NCBI RefSeq assembly: GCF_001723285.1
Contig: NZ_LPWG01000012.1
Coordinates: 1-64,000, forward strand
DNA length: 64,000 nt
Source: Methyloceanibacter methanicus
GTDB lineage: Bacteria > Pseudomonadota > Alphaproteobacteria > Rhizobiales > Methyloligellaceae
Reading direction: 5' to 3'
The notes below the pieces were generated by a model, which searched no databases, was not told the origin of the DNA, and worked only from the letters and a program-made list of their open reading frames with translations. Below, in pieces: positions 37,967 to 46,912 of the stretch; the stretch's first letter is position 1; each line of letters starts with the position of its first letter. Made by a program: the position numbers and the translations under genes.

Positions 37967-38386
37967 CTAGGTCCGAGGTGGACCGCGGGATTGTCCGTCG
38001 TAGGGGAAGTCGCTGTTCTCGGGAGCCCGGGCGAGGGCCCAATAGCGGACCGTGGTGGCCACGGACGATCGCAGGGCAATGGGGATCGCTGGAACCGACC
38101 CGAGGCCCGGGGCGGCCGTCAACCGGCAGGCATCGCAGACCTTGGGGCACTTATCCGTCGCCGGGGTGGATGTATCCGACGATCCAGCGGTACGGCCGCT
38201 ACGACAGATGACGGGCACCGTTCCGTCCGGCAACGCGTAGACGACGAGATCATTGGGGGAAGAGGGCGCCGCGACCGTACGGTGTGAGAACGGCAGCAGA
38301 AGCATCCCCGCCGCATACGCGATGGCAACGGCGACTCGGATCCATGACGTCTTCCGCACTCCCAACATGGCGGGACCATAAGCCAC
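37967..38386 (-). CDS. Secreted Cys-containing protein, DUF2946-like
   Basis: 139 residues (or 133 from the second Met at 38368). A signal peptide or anchor (VAVAIAYAAGMLLLPFSH) is followed by a segment with ALPDGTVPVICRSG and KCPKVCDACRL, the pattern of DUF2946 proteins with paired cysteines before the C-terminal region. DUF2946 genes often sit near copper or TonB functions. It is upstream of and co-oriented with the bd-like oxidase operon, with a 280-bp gap that should hold the operon promoter. Family call is tentative. Confidence 0.5.
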   Translation of the reverse strand: MAYGPAMLGVRKTSWIRVAVAIAYAAGMLLLPFSHRTVAAPSSPNDLVVYALPDGTVPVICRSGRTAGSSDTSTPATDKCPKVCDACRLTAAPGLGSVPAIPIALRSSVATTVRYWALARAPENSDFPYDGQSRGPPRT

Positions 38387-38992
38387 GTTGGCGCCTCCGC
38401 GCGCTGCGACAAATTACGTCAGCAATGAGAATTGGGAAGACTTCCTGTTGCGGCGCAGAAATATCTTCTGGATCCAATGCGGCGATGCAGCACCCAACCG
38501 TTCGTTTGCATTCGCCATCGCTTTTTTCGATATCGACGGCCTGCCTCCAGCGGAGAGCTGGGCACCACTCGATCCGAGCGTCGACTGAGCCCTATCCGAC
38601 CGTCTCACCGTAGGCGTTTCCGACACAGGGACGTATACGGACGACGTTTCCGATAACATGTCCGCTTTGGGTCATGAGCAGGCATCTGGCCGGCCGAACG
38701 GTCGGGAGGTATCGCGCGGAAACCGGATGGGATCATCGTTGTCCCTCGCGATCGCTAGGGGATGGGACCGGCGAAACCGCTTCGAGAGCTTGGTTCCACT
38801 TTGCCAGCGCGTCGAGCAAGCGGTTCGCCATTTCTCCGCTTGGCTCCGCCAAGCCTCAACATAGTCGACGGGTAGGGGCCGGACGTCTTCGCCAACGCTC
38901 GGCGAACATGTCGGCTCTCATCTGTATTTCGGACAAGGATTGCGCACTGAGCCTGAGCTAGCTATCGGCCTATGCAGAATGTCTCGTGAGCC
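38387..38992. other. Region without a recognisable gene
   Basis: About 600 bp. Short frames on both strands (for example 38388-38588 and 38674-38961) show no family features or ribosome-binding sites. This may be a degraded remnant or spacer in the accessory block. Confidence 0.4.
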
Positions 38993-39358
38993 CTAGTCTG
39001 AATCAGGCGACATCTTGCCACCACGCTTGGGGCGGTGTTGTTTGAGAACGTCTTGCAGAGCGTCGAGGCGTTCGGACCAAAATCCTTGATAGGCGTCCAG
39101 CCACTCATGGGCCTCACTGAGGGCATCCGCGTTCAACCGACAAATATGTTCGCGACCATTGACCTCGCGGTCTACGATTCCGGCTCTTTCCAGAGCCTGA
39201 ACGTGCTTGGATACGGCCGCAAGGGACATGTCGAATTTCGGTGCAAGCTCGGTGATCCTGTAAGGTTTCTTGGACAGCATCCTGACGATGTTCCGCCGCG
39301 AAACGTTCGCCAGCGCATGGAACACGTCGTCCAATCGGTTGCGGTGATACTGAACCAT
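38993..39358 (-). CDS. ArsR-family transcriptional regulator
   Basis: 121 residues with a winged helix-turn-helix: DVFHALANVSRRNIVRMLSKKPYRITELAPKFDMSLAAVSKHVQALERAGIVDREVNGREHICRL. It lacks the metal-binding ELCVCDL cysteine box, so it is of the non-metal type that usually accompanies SRPBCC (AHSA1) genes. The start lies 27 bp after the stop of the SRPBCC fusion gene on the same strand. The 24-bp palindrome at 40735-40758 is a candidate operator. Confidence 0.88.
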   Translation of the reverse strand: MVQYHRNRLDDVFHALANVSRRNIVRMLSKKPYRITELAPKFDMSLAAVSKHVQALERAGIVDREVNGREHICRLNADALSEAHEWLDAYQGFWSERLDALQDVLKQHRPKRGGKMSPDSD

Positions 39359-39385
39359 CGCCTTATGCGCCTGCCGATCGATATC

Positions 39386-40510
39386 CTAGCTGTCTCGGTT
39401 CATTGCTTTTTCTCCATCCGTGTCGGTGCCCGCCGCGTCGGCGTCCGACTCAGGGAGAGCGTCGGCGACGGCAAGCAAACGCTTCCAGTCTGGGGTCGGC
39501 GAGTTGCTGGCCTCGCCTGGAATAAACGCCGATTCCTCAACGAGCTGCATCTTGTGCACATACCGCGGGCAGTTGGAAAAGACGGACTCGACGTGGACAC
39601 GCACGATCATCTGTGCGCCCGGGTACCGTTCGATCAAGCTGTCCGCCGTTGAGACTTCCGCTCGTCCCAAGACGCGAAGGCGAGCCTGCCGTTCAAAGTC
39701 GATGAAAAGCAGTCCGACCTTGGATGTCTCGCTGATGTTGCCCGTCGTGAGGTGCATGCCGTTGCCGTTGTAGTCGGGGAAGGCCAATGTTTGTTCGTCG
39801 ACGACCGTCACGAAGCCGCGTGCGCCTCCCTTGTACGAACAGTTGGGCTGCCCGTAAGGATCGTTGCTCGCAATGAAGAACATATTCTGTCTGGCTATGA
39901 AGGCAGCGTCGGCCGCTTTCAATTCATCATGAACTGACAATGAGCCGAGGCGGTCTGCAAGTCGGCGCGTGCCGAAATGATCCTGTATCTTTCTGTGCCC
40001 TTCGCTGAAGAAATCCTTCGGGGTTTCGTCTAGCGCGGGCTTGTCTCGAATCGACTGACTCGCGGCCTCGAGTTTCGCAAGGCATGACTTCCAGTTGGCC
40101 CTGTTGAGTCCCGCAGCCTCTCGGCTGGGGTTCTTCTCGTGCGTGAGGGTAAGCTCTGTCAGCATCGGGCTGATCTCGCGGAGGTCTGCGGTTACAAGCG
40201 TTGCCTTTGTGCGCAATGCCGCGACCGGCCCATCGTAGTTCCACGAAAGTACGATGCGCTCGCCATCTACGAGCTCAAGATATGTGCCAGAAATCGAATA
40301 GGGCCGGTTGTCGGAGTCGAGCGCTTCGACGCGGTACCTGCCACCCTCCCGGATGTCCGCTTCAACGTCCGTGACCACATTCTCGCCAGGTGCAAACCAG
40401 CGAACAAGCAGCGCCGGCTGCGTCCATGCCGCAAACACCATCTGGCGGGACGACTCGATCTTACGTACGAGCGTAACCGCGACTGCGGGATTTTGCTTCC
40501 TAGTTGGCAC
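39386..40510 (-). CDS. Fusion of an SRPBCC (AHSA1-type) domain with a pyridoxamine-phosphate-oxidase-like split barrel
   Basis: Start most likely GTG 40510, six bases after GGGAG; open frame extends to 40576. Residues ~8-145 are an AHSA1/SRPBCC domain (VRKIESSRQMVFAAWTQPALLVRWFAP, DIREGGRYRVE, SWNYDGP). Residues ~165-350 are a flavin-binding split barrel (HDELKAADAAFIARQNMFFIASNDPYGQPNCSYKGGARGFV, ISETSKVGLLFIDF, RLRVLGRAEV). The C-terminus is acidic and low complexity. The two domains are normally separate proteins. Ligand and reaction unknown. It precedes the ArsR gene, a common SRPBCC-ArsR pairing with the order reversed. Confidence 0.8.
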   Translation of the reverse strand: MPTRKQNPAVAVTLVRKIESSRQMVFAAWTQPALLVRWFAPGENVVTDVEADIREGGRYRVEALDSDNRPYSISGTYLELVDGERIVLSWNYDGPVAALRTKATLVTADLREISPMLTELTLTHEKNPSREAAGLNRANWKSCLAKLEAASQSIRDKPALDETPKDFFSEGHRKIQDHFGTRRLADRLGSLSVHDELKAADAAFIARQNMFFIASNDPYGQPNCSYKGGARGFVTVVDEQTLAFPDYNGNGMHLTTGNISETSKVGLLFIDFERQARLRVLGRAEVSTADSLIERYPGAQMIVRVHVESVFSNCPRYVHKMQLVEESAFIPGEASNSPTPDWKRLLAVADALPESDADAAGTDTDGEKAMNRDS

Positions 40511-40728
40511 CACACACTCCCGCCAAATGACGCCCATTGGGCCGTGAGCCGTTCCTCTTTCGGCACGCCAAATCATGCCGCCTGCAGGGTACTCGCCAGC
40601 ACCTTAAACGTTCAACCGCTAAATATAATATCTCGTTGCGGCGGCAGTCTGTCGAACTGCAATGAGGCAAAATTACATTCAAACACAGTCAGTTGTGGCA
40701 AGATTCCTGGGAATCCTGCCGATACCCA

Positions 40729-40758
40729 TTGACATTATTCAACTGATCAGTTGAATAA
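40729..40758 (+). promoter_or_regulatory. Promoter with a 24-bp perfect palindromic operator upstream of xoxF
   Basis: TTGACA (40729-40734), a perfect -35 box, is followed 16 bp later by TTGAAT (40751-40756). The space between is filled by a perfect 24-bp palindrome at 40735-40758, with half-site TTATTCAACT around GATC. A regulator bound there would block RNA polymerase. It lies 120 bp before the xoxF start and 225 bp from the start of the divergent SRPBCC-ArsR operon. Confidence 0.75.
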
Positions 40759-40877
40759 GTACGTGAGCTTGGTCGTGGGTCTGTTGAAACAGGTCGGGCT
40801 GCCGGGCTCCGAAAGATTGGGTCAGAAACAGCGCTATTCGGCTCAATGAACTGAGTAGCTAGGGAAGGAACGAGCTA

Positions 40878-42767
40878 ATGAGACTGCAGTACGGCATTCT
40901 GGCCGGAACCATCGTCGCGGTGACGATGGCGTTGGCAGGCCAGGCATCGGCATTGGATACGGACAAGGAGCAGCTAGCTCGCATGGCCGATCCCGATCAA
41001 TGGCCTGCTCCCGGTCGTGATTTCGCTCTGACGCGCCATAGCACGTTGTCGGACATTAACACGAACAATGTGAACAAGATGCAGATGATCTGGCTCCAGA
41101 GCCAGGGTGCCCTCAGAGGGCAAGAAGGTCAGCCGCTTGTGATCAAGGACGTCGGCGGCAAGACCATGCTGTTCATGATCTCTGGTTGCCCGACGACTGC
41201 ACAGTGCAACATCGTGCAGGCTCTGGATCTGACGGATCCCGACAATCCGAAGCAGATTTGGAATTACGTCAAGAAGACCGACCGTGACGAGTCCGCCATT
41301 CCGCGCGCTTGCTGCGACACCGTCAACCGTGGCGGCTCCTATGCCGATGGCAAGTTCGTGTTCGGCACGCTCGACGGATACTTGATCGCTTTGGAAGCGA
41401 CGACGGGCAAGGAGCTCTGGGTCGTCAAATACGCCTATCCCGACCATGGCGAGACCATGACCCCGGCGCCGTTGATCGCCGACAACAAAGTGTTCATGGG
41501 CTTTGGTGGGAACGAGTTCGCCGCGCGTGGCCGTGTTGCCGCCTTTGATCTAAACGACGGCTCCGAGGTCTGGGTGTGCCACAGCACGGGTTCCGACAAG
41601 GACGTGTGCCTGACGCCTGAGACCAACAAGGCCAACCCCCAATTCGGTCAGGCTGGTGAGGATCTTGGCATCAAGACCTTCCCCGGTGAGGACTACAAGA
41701 TTGGCGGCGGCACGGCGTGGGGTTGGTATTCCTACGATCCTGAGCTGAAGATGGTCTACTACTCGACCGGCAACCCCGGCCTGTGGAGCCCGCAATATCG
41801 TTGCCCCGATAAGACCCATGAGGAGTGCAACACTGGTGCGTTCGACAACAAATGGTCCATGACCATTTTTGGCCGCAAGATCGAAAACGGCGAGGCTGTC
41901 TTCGCTTATCAGATGACGCCCTTCGACCAGTGGGACTATGACGGCATCAACGAGAACATTCTTTCCGACATGGATATCGACGGAAAGAAGGTGAAGGCTC
42001 TCACTCACTTTGACCGTAACGGTTTTGCCTATGTGCTCGACCGCACCGACGGCTCCCTTCTGCGCGCCACGAAGTACGTGACCGTGGACTGGGCCGAGAA
42101 GGTCGACATGAAGACCGGCCGTCCGATCAAGGTTCGTGACCACTCGCCGCTCGAAGTTGGCCGCAACGTCTCTGCCTGCCCGTCTGCTATGGGTGGCAAG
42201 GACCAGCAGCCTGGTTCGGTCGATCCGAAGGAGCCGAACATCTTCTACATGCCCACCAACAACTGGTGCATGGAGGATGAGCCTCAGGAGCGCACGCACA
42301 CGAACCAGGGCACGGTCTATGTGTTCGCGAACGTGTACATGTATCCTGAGAAGCCTGGCACCACCGGCAAGATCAAGAAGTACGACGTCCTGACCGGCAA
42401 GACGGTCTGGGAGATCCCGGATCCGTATCCGAACTGGGGTGGTACGATGGTCACCGACGGTGGTCTGATGTTCTACGGCTCGCTTGGTGGCGACTTCCGC
42501 GCGGTCGACCGGAGTTCCGGTAAGGTCCTGTGGAGCCGCAAGCTGGGTTCGGGCATCATCGGCAACCCGGTCACGTACAAGGTCGGTGGCAAGCAGTATG
42601 TCGGCGTGTACTCCGGCATCGGCGGGTGGATCGGTCTTCCGGTCACCGCGGGTCTCGACCTGAACGACAAGTTCGGTGCCATCGGCTCCACCGCCATGAC
42701 CAAGGCCGCCGGCCTGCAGTTCATCCCGCAGGGCGGTACGCTGAACGTCTTTAGAGTCATGGAATAG
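40878..42767 (+). CDS. xoxF: Lanthanide-type PQQ methanol dehydrogenase (XoxF)
   Basis: 629 residues with a signal peptide (GILAGTIVAVTMALAGQASA). An eight-bladed quinoprotein: vicinal Cys145-Cys146 (RACCDTVNRGG), catalytic Asp353 and the extra Asp355 in QWDYDGINE. That second Asp marks lanthanide-dependent XoxF; calcium MxaF has Ala there. PQQ contacts include GGGTAWGWYSYD and THFDRNGFAYVLDR. It oxidises methanol in the periplasm. A Cys-containing insertion (YRCPDKTHEECNTGAFDNKW) distinguishes it from XoxF5 of Methylobacterium as I remember it, so the clade may be XoxF1 or another. No xoxG or xoxJ adjoins it. Base composition is slightly less GC-rich than in the flanks, consistent with high expression. 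Confidence 0.92.
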   Translation: MRLQYGILAGTIVAVTMALAGQASALDTDKEQLARMADPDQWPAPGRDFALTRHSTLSDINTNNVNKMQMIWLQSQGALRGQEGQPLVIKDVGGKTMLFMISGCPTTAQCNIVQALDLTDPDNPKQIWNYVKKTDRDESAIPRACCDTVNRGGSYADGKFVFGTLDGYLIALEATTGKELWVVKYAYPDHGETMTPAPLIADNKVFMGFGGNEFAARGRVAAFDLNDGSEVWVCHSTGSDKDVCLTPETNKANPQFGQAGEDLGIKTFPGEDYKIGGGTAWGWYSYDPELKMVYYSTGNPGLWSPQYRCPDKTHEECNTGAFDNKWSMTIFGRKIENGEAVFAYQMTPFDQWDYDGINENILSDMDIDGKKVKALTHFDRNGFAYVLDRTDGSLLRATKYVTVDWAEKVDMKTGRPIKVRDHSPLEVGRNVSACPSAMGGKDQQPGSVDPKEPNIFYMPTNNWCMEDEPQERTHTNQGTVYVFANVYMYPEKPGTTGKIKKYDVLTGKTVWEIPDPYPNWGGTMVTDGGLMFYGSLGGDFRAVDRSSGKVLWSRKLGSGIIGNPVTYKVGGKQYVGVYSGIGGWIGLPVTAGLDLNDKFGAIGSTAMTKAAGLQFIPQGGTLNVFRVME

Positions 42768-43005
42768 CTTCACCACGCATGGAGTAGCTTCTCCACCAGT
42801 TGCGCTCGGTGTTCACGAGGTACCGCGCGCAGCTGGCTCCCTGGCGCCCGGTGCCATACGGTATCCGGGCGCTTTCAATTCTCGGGCCGCCGTTGTGCTC
42901 CGCGGCCACGGCAATCCCGAGAGACTGACTGAGGCTCGTGCTAAAAAGGCCGCGGGCGAGGTCACGCCCATCCAAAAGCGGACATTTGCTCTTATGCTCT
43001 ACGGC
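42768..43005. other. Spacer between xoxF and the arylsulfatase gene
   Basis: No gene recognised in the ~240 bp before the terminator. A 91-codon frame on the minus strand (42757-43032) runs through the terminator hairpin and the xoxF end and is unlikely to be real. Confidence 0.4.
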
Positions 43006-43050
43006 GAAAAAAGAAGGACCGCGCCGTGACAAGCAGCGCGGTCTTGTTGT
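43006..43050 (-). terminator. Intrinsic terminator between the convergent arylsulfatase and xoxF genes
   Basis: GACCGCGC (43017-43024) and GCGCGGTC (43036-43043) form an 8-bp stem. On the minus strand it is followed by CTTCTTTTTT, a good terminator for the sulfatase gene. On the plus strand TTGTTGTG follows, so it may act weakly for xoxF too. Confidence 0.85.
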
Positions 43051-43067
43051 GTTAGTTCGGAAGGACC

Positions 43068-44831
43068 TTACGGATTGGCCCGTCCGAGGCCCCGCTCTTC
43101 GAACACCTTTTGCATCGCCTTACGCGCTTCGGGTGCCAGGTTGTACATCGGCGGATTGTTGCTCAAGAAGCCGATCTTGAACTGCGGCGGATACTTCATG
43201 AGTTCCTTCATGTAGTCGGCGGCAGCACTCATCACCGGCACCATCATCGGGATGTGACGCACGCCGATGCTCACGTCCTCCTGCGGGCTGGCGTAGAGGT
43301 TGAACATGATCGCGCCGCCCGTGTCCGTGAAGAGCGAGCCGCTGAAGCCGCCCCAGTCGCCCTTCTGAACGACGCTGTTCTGCAACTCGCCCGTCCAGAT
43401 GTACTTGAACTCGTCCACCCGGATGCCGGCGAAATACTGGTTCAAGGTATAGGGGCGGCTACGCCGGTTCGACTGCCCATCGTCCGCGATCAGGAAAGAG
43501 GCCTGATCCACGCCGTCGACGTACCGGTCCTTGGGGAACTTGTCCGCAAGCTGCGCACCGGGGACACCCGCAAGATGAAGCACCGTCGGCAGGATGTCCG
43601 CGTAGTCGAACAGCCCATCCGACTTGCGCGGCTCGATCATGCCTTTCCAATAGGCGAAGGCCGACGAGCGCACGCCACCTTCCCACGCCGAACCCTTGCA
43701 GCCACGGAACATCGTGCGCCCGTGCGGCGGGACTTCGCATTCGGGACCGTTGTCGCCGCCAAGGAAGAGAACCAGCGTGTTGTCGAGCTTTCCGGTTTCC
43801 TCCAGCTTTTTCATGATCGCACCGAAGATGTCGTCCATCTCCACCATGCAATCGCTGAACACCGTCCGCGCCGCGGATTTCCCCGCATATTCGTCCGGAG
43901 GATAGTTGTCGAAGTGGCATCCGCGCGTAGCGTGGTAGAGAAGGAATGGCTGGTCGTTGTCCTTTCTGCCGTCGAGGAAATCGAGGCTGACCTTGAGCCA
44001 GTGCTGGTCGAGGTCCTTGATGTAGTTGAGATCGATCAGCCTGCCGCTTTCGCAGTTGTCCTTATCGGCCGGCGTGCAATGCACCTCGTGGTGATTGAAG
44101 GCGTCCTCTTGCATCATCTTGAAGCGTGACGGAGACAGCGCGACCTCGGGATTGAAGTAGATGTCGCGCCATTCGGTGTACATGTCCGAGACGCCGAGGA
44201 AGCCGAGATAATCGTCGTAGCCGACGTTCTGCGGCATCGAACCCTTGTTCTCGCCCATATGCCACTTGCCCACGCCTTGGGTGAAGTAACCCTGCTCCTT
44301 GAGCAGCATCGGCATAGTGATGGCGCCGTCGAGACCACCTGACTCGCCATACATCGGCGGGCGCAGGATGCCGTGGTGCAGCGGGTTCTGACCCGTATGG
44401 ATGGTCGAACGGGTCGGCGAGCAGGACGGCGTCGAGTAGGCCGAGGTCAGGAACAGGCCTTCGTTGGCGTATTTATCCATGCTCGGCGTCGCGTTGCCGA
44501 CCACGACGCCCCCGCCGGTGAAGCCGGGGTCCGAAAAGCCCGTGTCATCCATCAGGAAAATGAAGATGTTGGGCTTCTTGCCGAGTTTCGAGAGCTTCTC
44601 GGCCGCCGCCTTGTCTTGCTCCGGGCGCTGAAGCACCGGGTACATATTATCGGCGGGTTTGACATCCTTGAGGTGGATGGTGTCCCAGGGATGGTCGAAG
44701 CCCGGGGCCGTGGTGGGGCCCGTGCTCGCACCGCGGATGTTCTCAGCGTCATTGTCCTGCGCGTGAGCAATGCCACCGCAGGCCATCAGCGCGGCAAGGG
44801 CCAATGCGCCGCTACATTTCCATAAGTACAT
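43068..44831 (-). CDS. Periplasmic arylsulfatase (type I, formylglycine-dependent)
   Basis: 587 residues from ATG 44831 behind GGAGGAG, with a signal peptide (MYLWKCSGALALAALMACGGIAHA). The N-terminal metal site reads PNIFIFLMDDTGFSDPGFTGG. The modification motif is C137-S-P-T-R in TPSCSPTRSTIHTGQNPLHHG, followed by GKWHMGE and LGGDNGPE. It hydrolyses sulfate esters, or possibly phosphonate or other esters, in the periplasm. Sulfatase activity needs a formylglycine-generating enzyme encoded elsewhere. The divergent AraC gene is the likely regulator. Confidence 0.92.
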   Translation of the reverse strand: MYLWKCSGALALAALMACGGIAHAQDNDAENIRGASTGPTTAPGFDHPWDTIHLKDVKPADNMYPVLQRPEQDKAAAEKLSKLGKKPNIFIFLMDDTGFSDPGFTGGGVVVGNATPSMDKYANEGLFLTSAYSTPSCSPTRSTIHTGQNPLHHGILRPPMYGESGGLDGAITMPMLLKEQGYFTQGVGKWHMGENKGSMPQNVGYDDYLGFLGVSDMYTEWRDIYFNPEVALSPSRFKMMQEDAFNHHEVHCTPADKDNCESGRLIDLNYIKDLDQHWLKVSLDFLDGRKDNDQPFLLYHATRGCHFDNYPPDEYAGKSAARTVFSDCMVEMDDIFGAIMKKLEETGKLDNTLVLFLGGDNGPECEVPPHGRTMFRGCKGSAWEGGVRSSAFAYWKGMIEPRKSDGLFDYADILPTVLHLAGVPGAQLADKFPKDRYVDGVDQASFLIADDGQSNRRSRPYTLNQYFAGIRVDEFKYIWTGELQNSVVQKGDWGGFSGSLFTDTGGAIMFNLYASPQEDVSIGVRHIPMMVPVMSAAADYMKELMKYPPQFKIGFLSNNPPMYNLAPEARKAMQKVFEERGLGRANP

Positions 44832-45030
44832 TGTATCTCCTCCAAAAATTACGCGATGGGCCATGCGCACGATCCCCCCGGACCCCGCTTGCTTCCGGCT
44901 GATCCCCTCGTCGATTGCGCCGCCCAGGCAGCTGCCGCCTGTCATTGGCCCTGGTGAAGGCTTCGCTCACCTACGACGCAACGTGTGCTAGAGTACGGAT
45001 CTGACGATTTGCTGATATCCACATTTCGAC

Positions 45031-46014
45031 ATGGCGCCACTTGCTTCTCAGAAACTGGCTGTTGATCTCATTGGTTTGGACTTCTTCGATCCAGAGGCGA
45101 TGGAGGAGGCCGTCCAAGGGAGCCAATTCGAGCATTCTCTAGATGTGCCTGGCCAGTTCCACGGGACGGTGGTGCAGGCGCGAAATGAGCGCACACGGCT
45201 CGATTGGGGCCGATACGATCTTCCTGTAATTGCCCGAGGGCCGTTTGCGCCGGATCGCATGACATTTGGTGCCCTGCTGAACGAGCAAGGGAATTCACTC
45301 GTCAATGGCCTTGTCTTGCCGCCGGGGAGCATGCTGCTTTTTAGGGAGGGTGAGGAACTCAATACGCGCCTGTCGCCAAACTCGAATTGGCTGACAATCC
45401 AGCTTGATCGTCAAAGCTTGGCACAGATTGGTCTTGAGCCTTCCAACCGAGGTGTTGACGCTTGGAGACCCGACGTTGAGAGCGACAGGGTGCTGAGGAA
45501 AAAAATTCTCAAGAACGCGCGTTTCATCGAGTCGACAACCCATCGCGCCCGTGAGGCGGGCTTGCTCGCTGCAAACCAGTCCATAAATGATATCGAGGAC
45601 GACGTGCTTGTCGTGTTGACCCGGCTCCTAGGAGCCAGACGGGTCTTGCCGGTTATCGCATCGCATCAAGGCAAAGAGGAAGCTCTTCGGATCGTCCGAG
45701 ATGCGATCAATTACATGGAAGCAAACATCGACAGTCCAATTACGATCGCGGAGATTTGCGCGGCGCTCCCGACCAACATCAAGTCGCTGGAAAGAGCCTT
45801 TCTGCATACCTATGGCATAGGGCCAAAGCAGTATCTCTCGAGATTTAGACTGTCGAATTTGCGTCGTATGCTGTTGCGCGCATCCGGCGGAGAGAGAGTC
45901 TTGACCGAGGCTTACTTGGCCTGCGGCCTTCCTCACTTCAGCCGGGCAGCCCAGGGATACAAACACCTTTTTGGCGAGCTGCCGTCGCTGACACTGTCCC
46001 GGGCGCAGTCCTGA
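45031..46014 (+). CDS. AraC-family transcriptional regulator
   Basis: 327 residues. A ~200-residue N-terminal sensor part (DFFDPEAMEEAVQGSQFEHSLDVPGQFHGTVVQARNERTRLDWGRYDLPVIARG) is followed by a C-terminal AraC DNA-binding domain (AINYMEANIDSPITIAEICAALPTNIKSLERAFLHTYGIGPKQYLSRFRLSNLRRMLL and LPHFSRAAQGYKHLFGELPS). It is divergent from the sulfatase gene with ~200 bp between starts and probably controls it. The inducer is unknown. Confidence 0.9.
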   Translation: MAPLASQKLAVDLIGLDFFDPEAMEEAVQGSQFEHSLDVPGQFHGTVVQARNERTRLDWGRYDLPVIARGPFAPDRMTFGALLNEQGNSLVNGLVLPPGSMLLFREGEELNTRLSPNSNWLTIQLDRQSLAQIGLEPSNRGVDAWRPDVESDRVLRKKILKNARFIESTTHRAREAGLLAANQSINDIEDDVLVVLTRLLGARRVLPVIASHQGKEEALRIVRDAINYMEANIDSPITIAEICAALPTNIKSLERAFLHTYGIGPKQYLSRFRLSNLRRMLLRASGGERVLTEAYLACGLPHFSRAAQGYKHLFGELPSLTLSRAQS

Positions 46015-46097
46015 CGAAGGGCGTTGCGTTCGGGCCCGAAGCTAGAACTCAGACTCGGTCTCTGATGTCGCGTGCACGCCGCGTAGCCCGCACGAGG

Positions 46098-46640
46098 TCA
46101 GTCGCTGCGCCACCGCACAAACGCGAGATATCCCACATAGAACAGCGTGGCGAGCAGGGCCGCCAGGAGGTCGAACTGGTACCAGATGGGGCCTTCCGGA
46201 TCGGACCATTCGTAGATCGCGCCCGTGATCGGGCCGTAGAACATGATCGCCAAGCCCAGCAGGAGGCAGATCACCCGAACCGCCAATCCTTGTTTGAAAT
46301 AGGCCGACGTCGTGCCCCCGAAAATGCGCCACCACACGATGCAGAGAATGACGAAGACGCCCGTCGCCAGCGAGGCATAAACAAGGTGGAGGGCCGGGGT
46401 CGACTCGATATCCCATGATGCCTTGACGGCCAGTTGGACTTCGACGAAATCCGCAACAAGCGTGCTGACGGCCGCGAGAATGAAATAGACGAGGGCGTTC
46501 CGGGACAGGCTCGGCTGGCGGGCCCCCGATCGCGCGTCATCCGTCAGCTCAAGTGAGGCGTCAACCTCCGTGCCGCACGCGCTGCAGAATTTGTCGTCCG
46601 GACCCAAGGTCGCACCACAGTTTCGGCAGTTCTGAACCAT
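46098..46640 (-). CDS. Zinc-ribbon membrane protein of unknown function
   Basis: 180 residues. An N-terminal zinc ribbon (NCRNCGATLGPDDKFCSACGTEV, two CxxC pairs) precedes four hydrophobic segments (NALVYFILAAVSTLVADFVE, LVYASLATGVFVILCIVWW, RVICLLLGLAIMFYG, LLAALLATLFYVGYLAF). The pattern is common in uncharacterised inner-membrane proteins with a zinc_ribbon_2 domain. No functional partner is adjacent. Confidence 0.75.
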   Translation of the reverse strand: MVQNCRNCGATLGPDDKFCSACGTEVDASLELTDDARSGARQPSLSRNALVYFILAAVSTLVADFVEVQLAVKASWDIESTPALHLVYASLATGVFVILCIVWWRIFGGTTSAYFKQGLAVRVICLLLGLAIMFYGPITGAIYEWSDPEGPIWYQFDLLAALLATLFYVGYLAFVRWRSD

Positions 46641-46912
46641 TGGCTGTCGGTGCCCCCCTGTGCGCCTGCATCACCCAGCATGCATGGATCTGCGCCCTGA
46701 TGGCGTTCGCGTTCGCGGCACTGCGGCGGCGCTCAAGGCTGGCGCTGCCGTGTGCTGCTCCATGCTGCGGCCCGTCCCATCATCGGGACATTGGCTTGGC
46801 CCGTCAATGAGCTGTGCGCGGTGATATCCACTCCCCTGGTGTACACCGCGAGGCAGCGCCGCGTCCCCGGCAAAACCTTGTGCGGCCACCGCTTCTCGGT
46901 CAGAGTGCCGGC

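Noticed and set aside
37835-38287. 150-codon plus-strand frame
   Set aside because: Lies opposite the DUF2946-like gene, Arg-rich, with no family features.
40878-42767. Calcium methanol dehydrogenase MxaF
   Set aside because: The position after the catalytic Asp-Tyr is Asp (WDYDG) instead of Ala, and no mxa genes follow.
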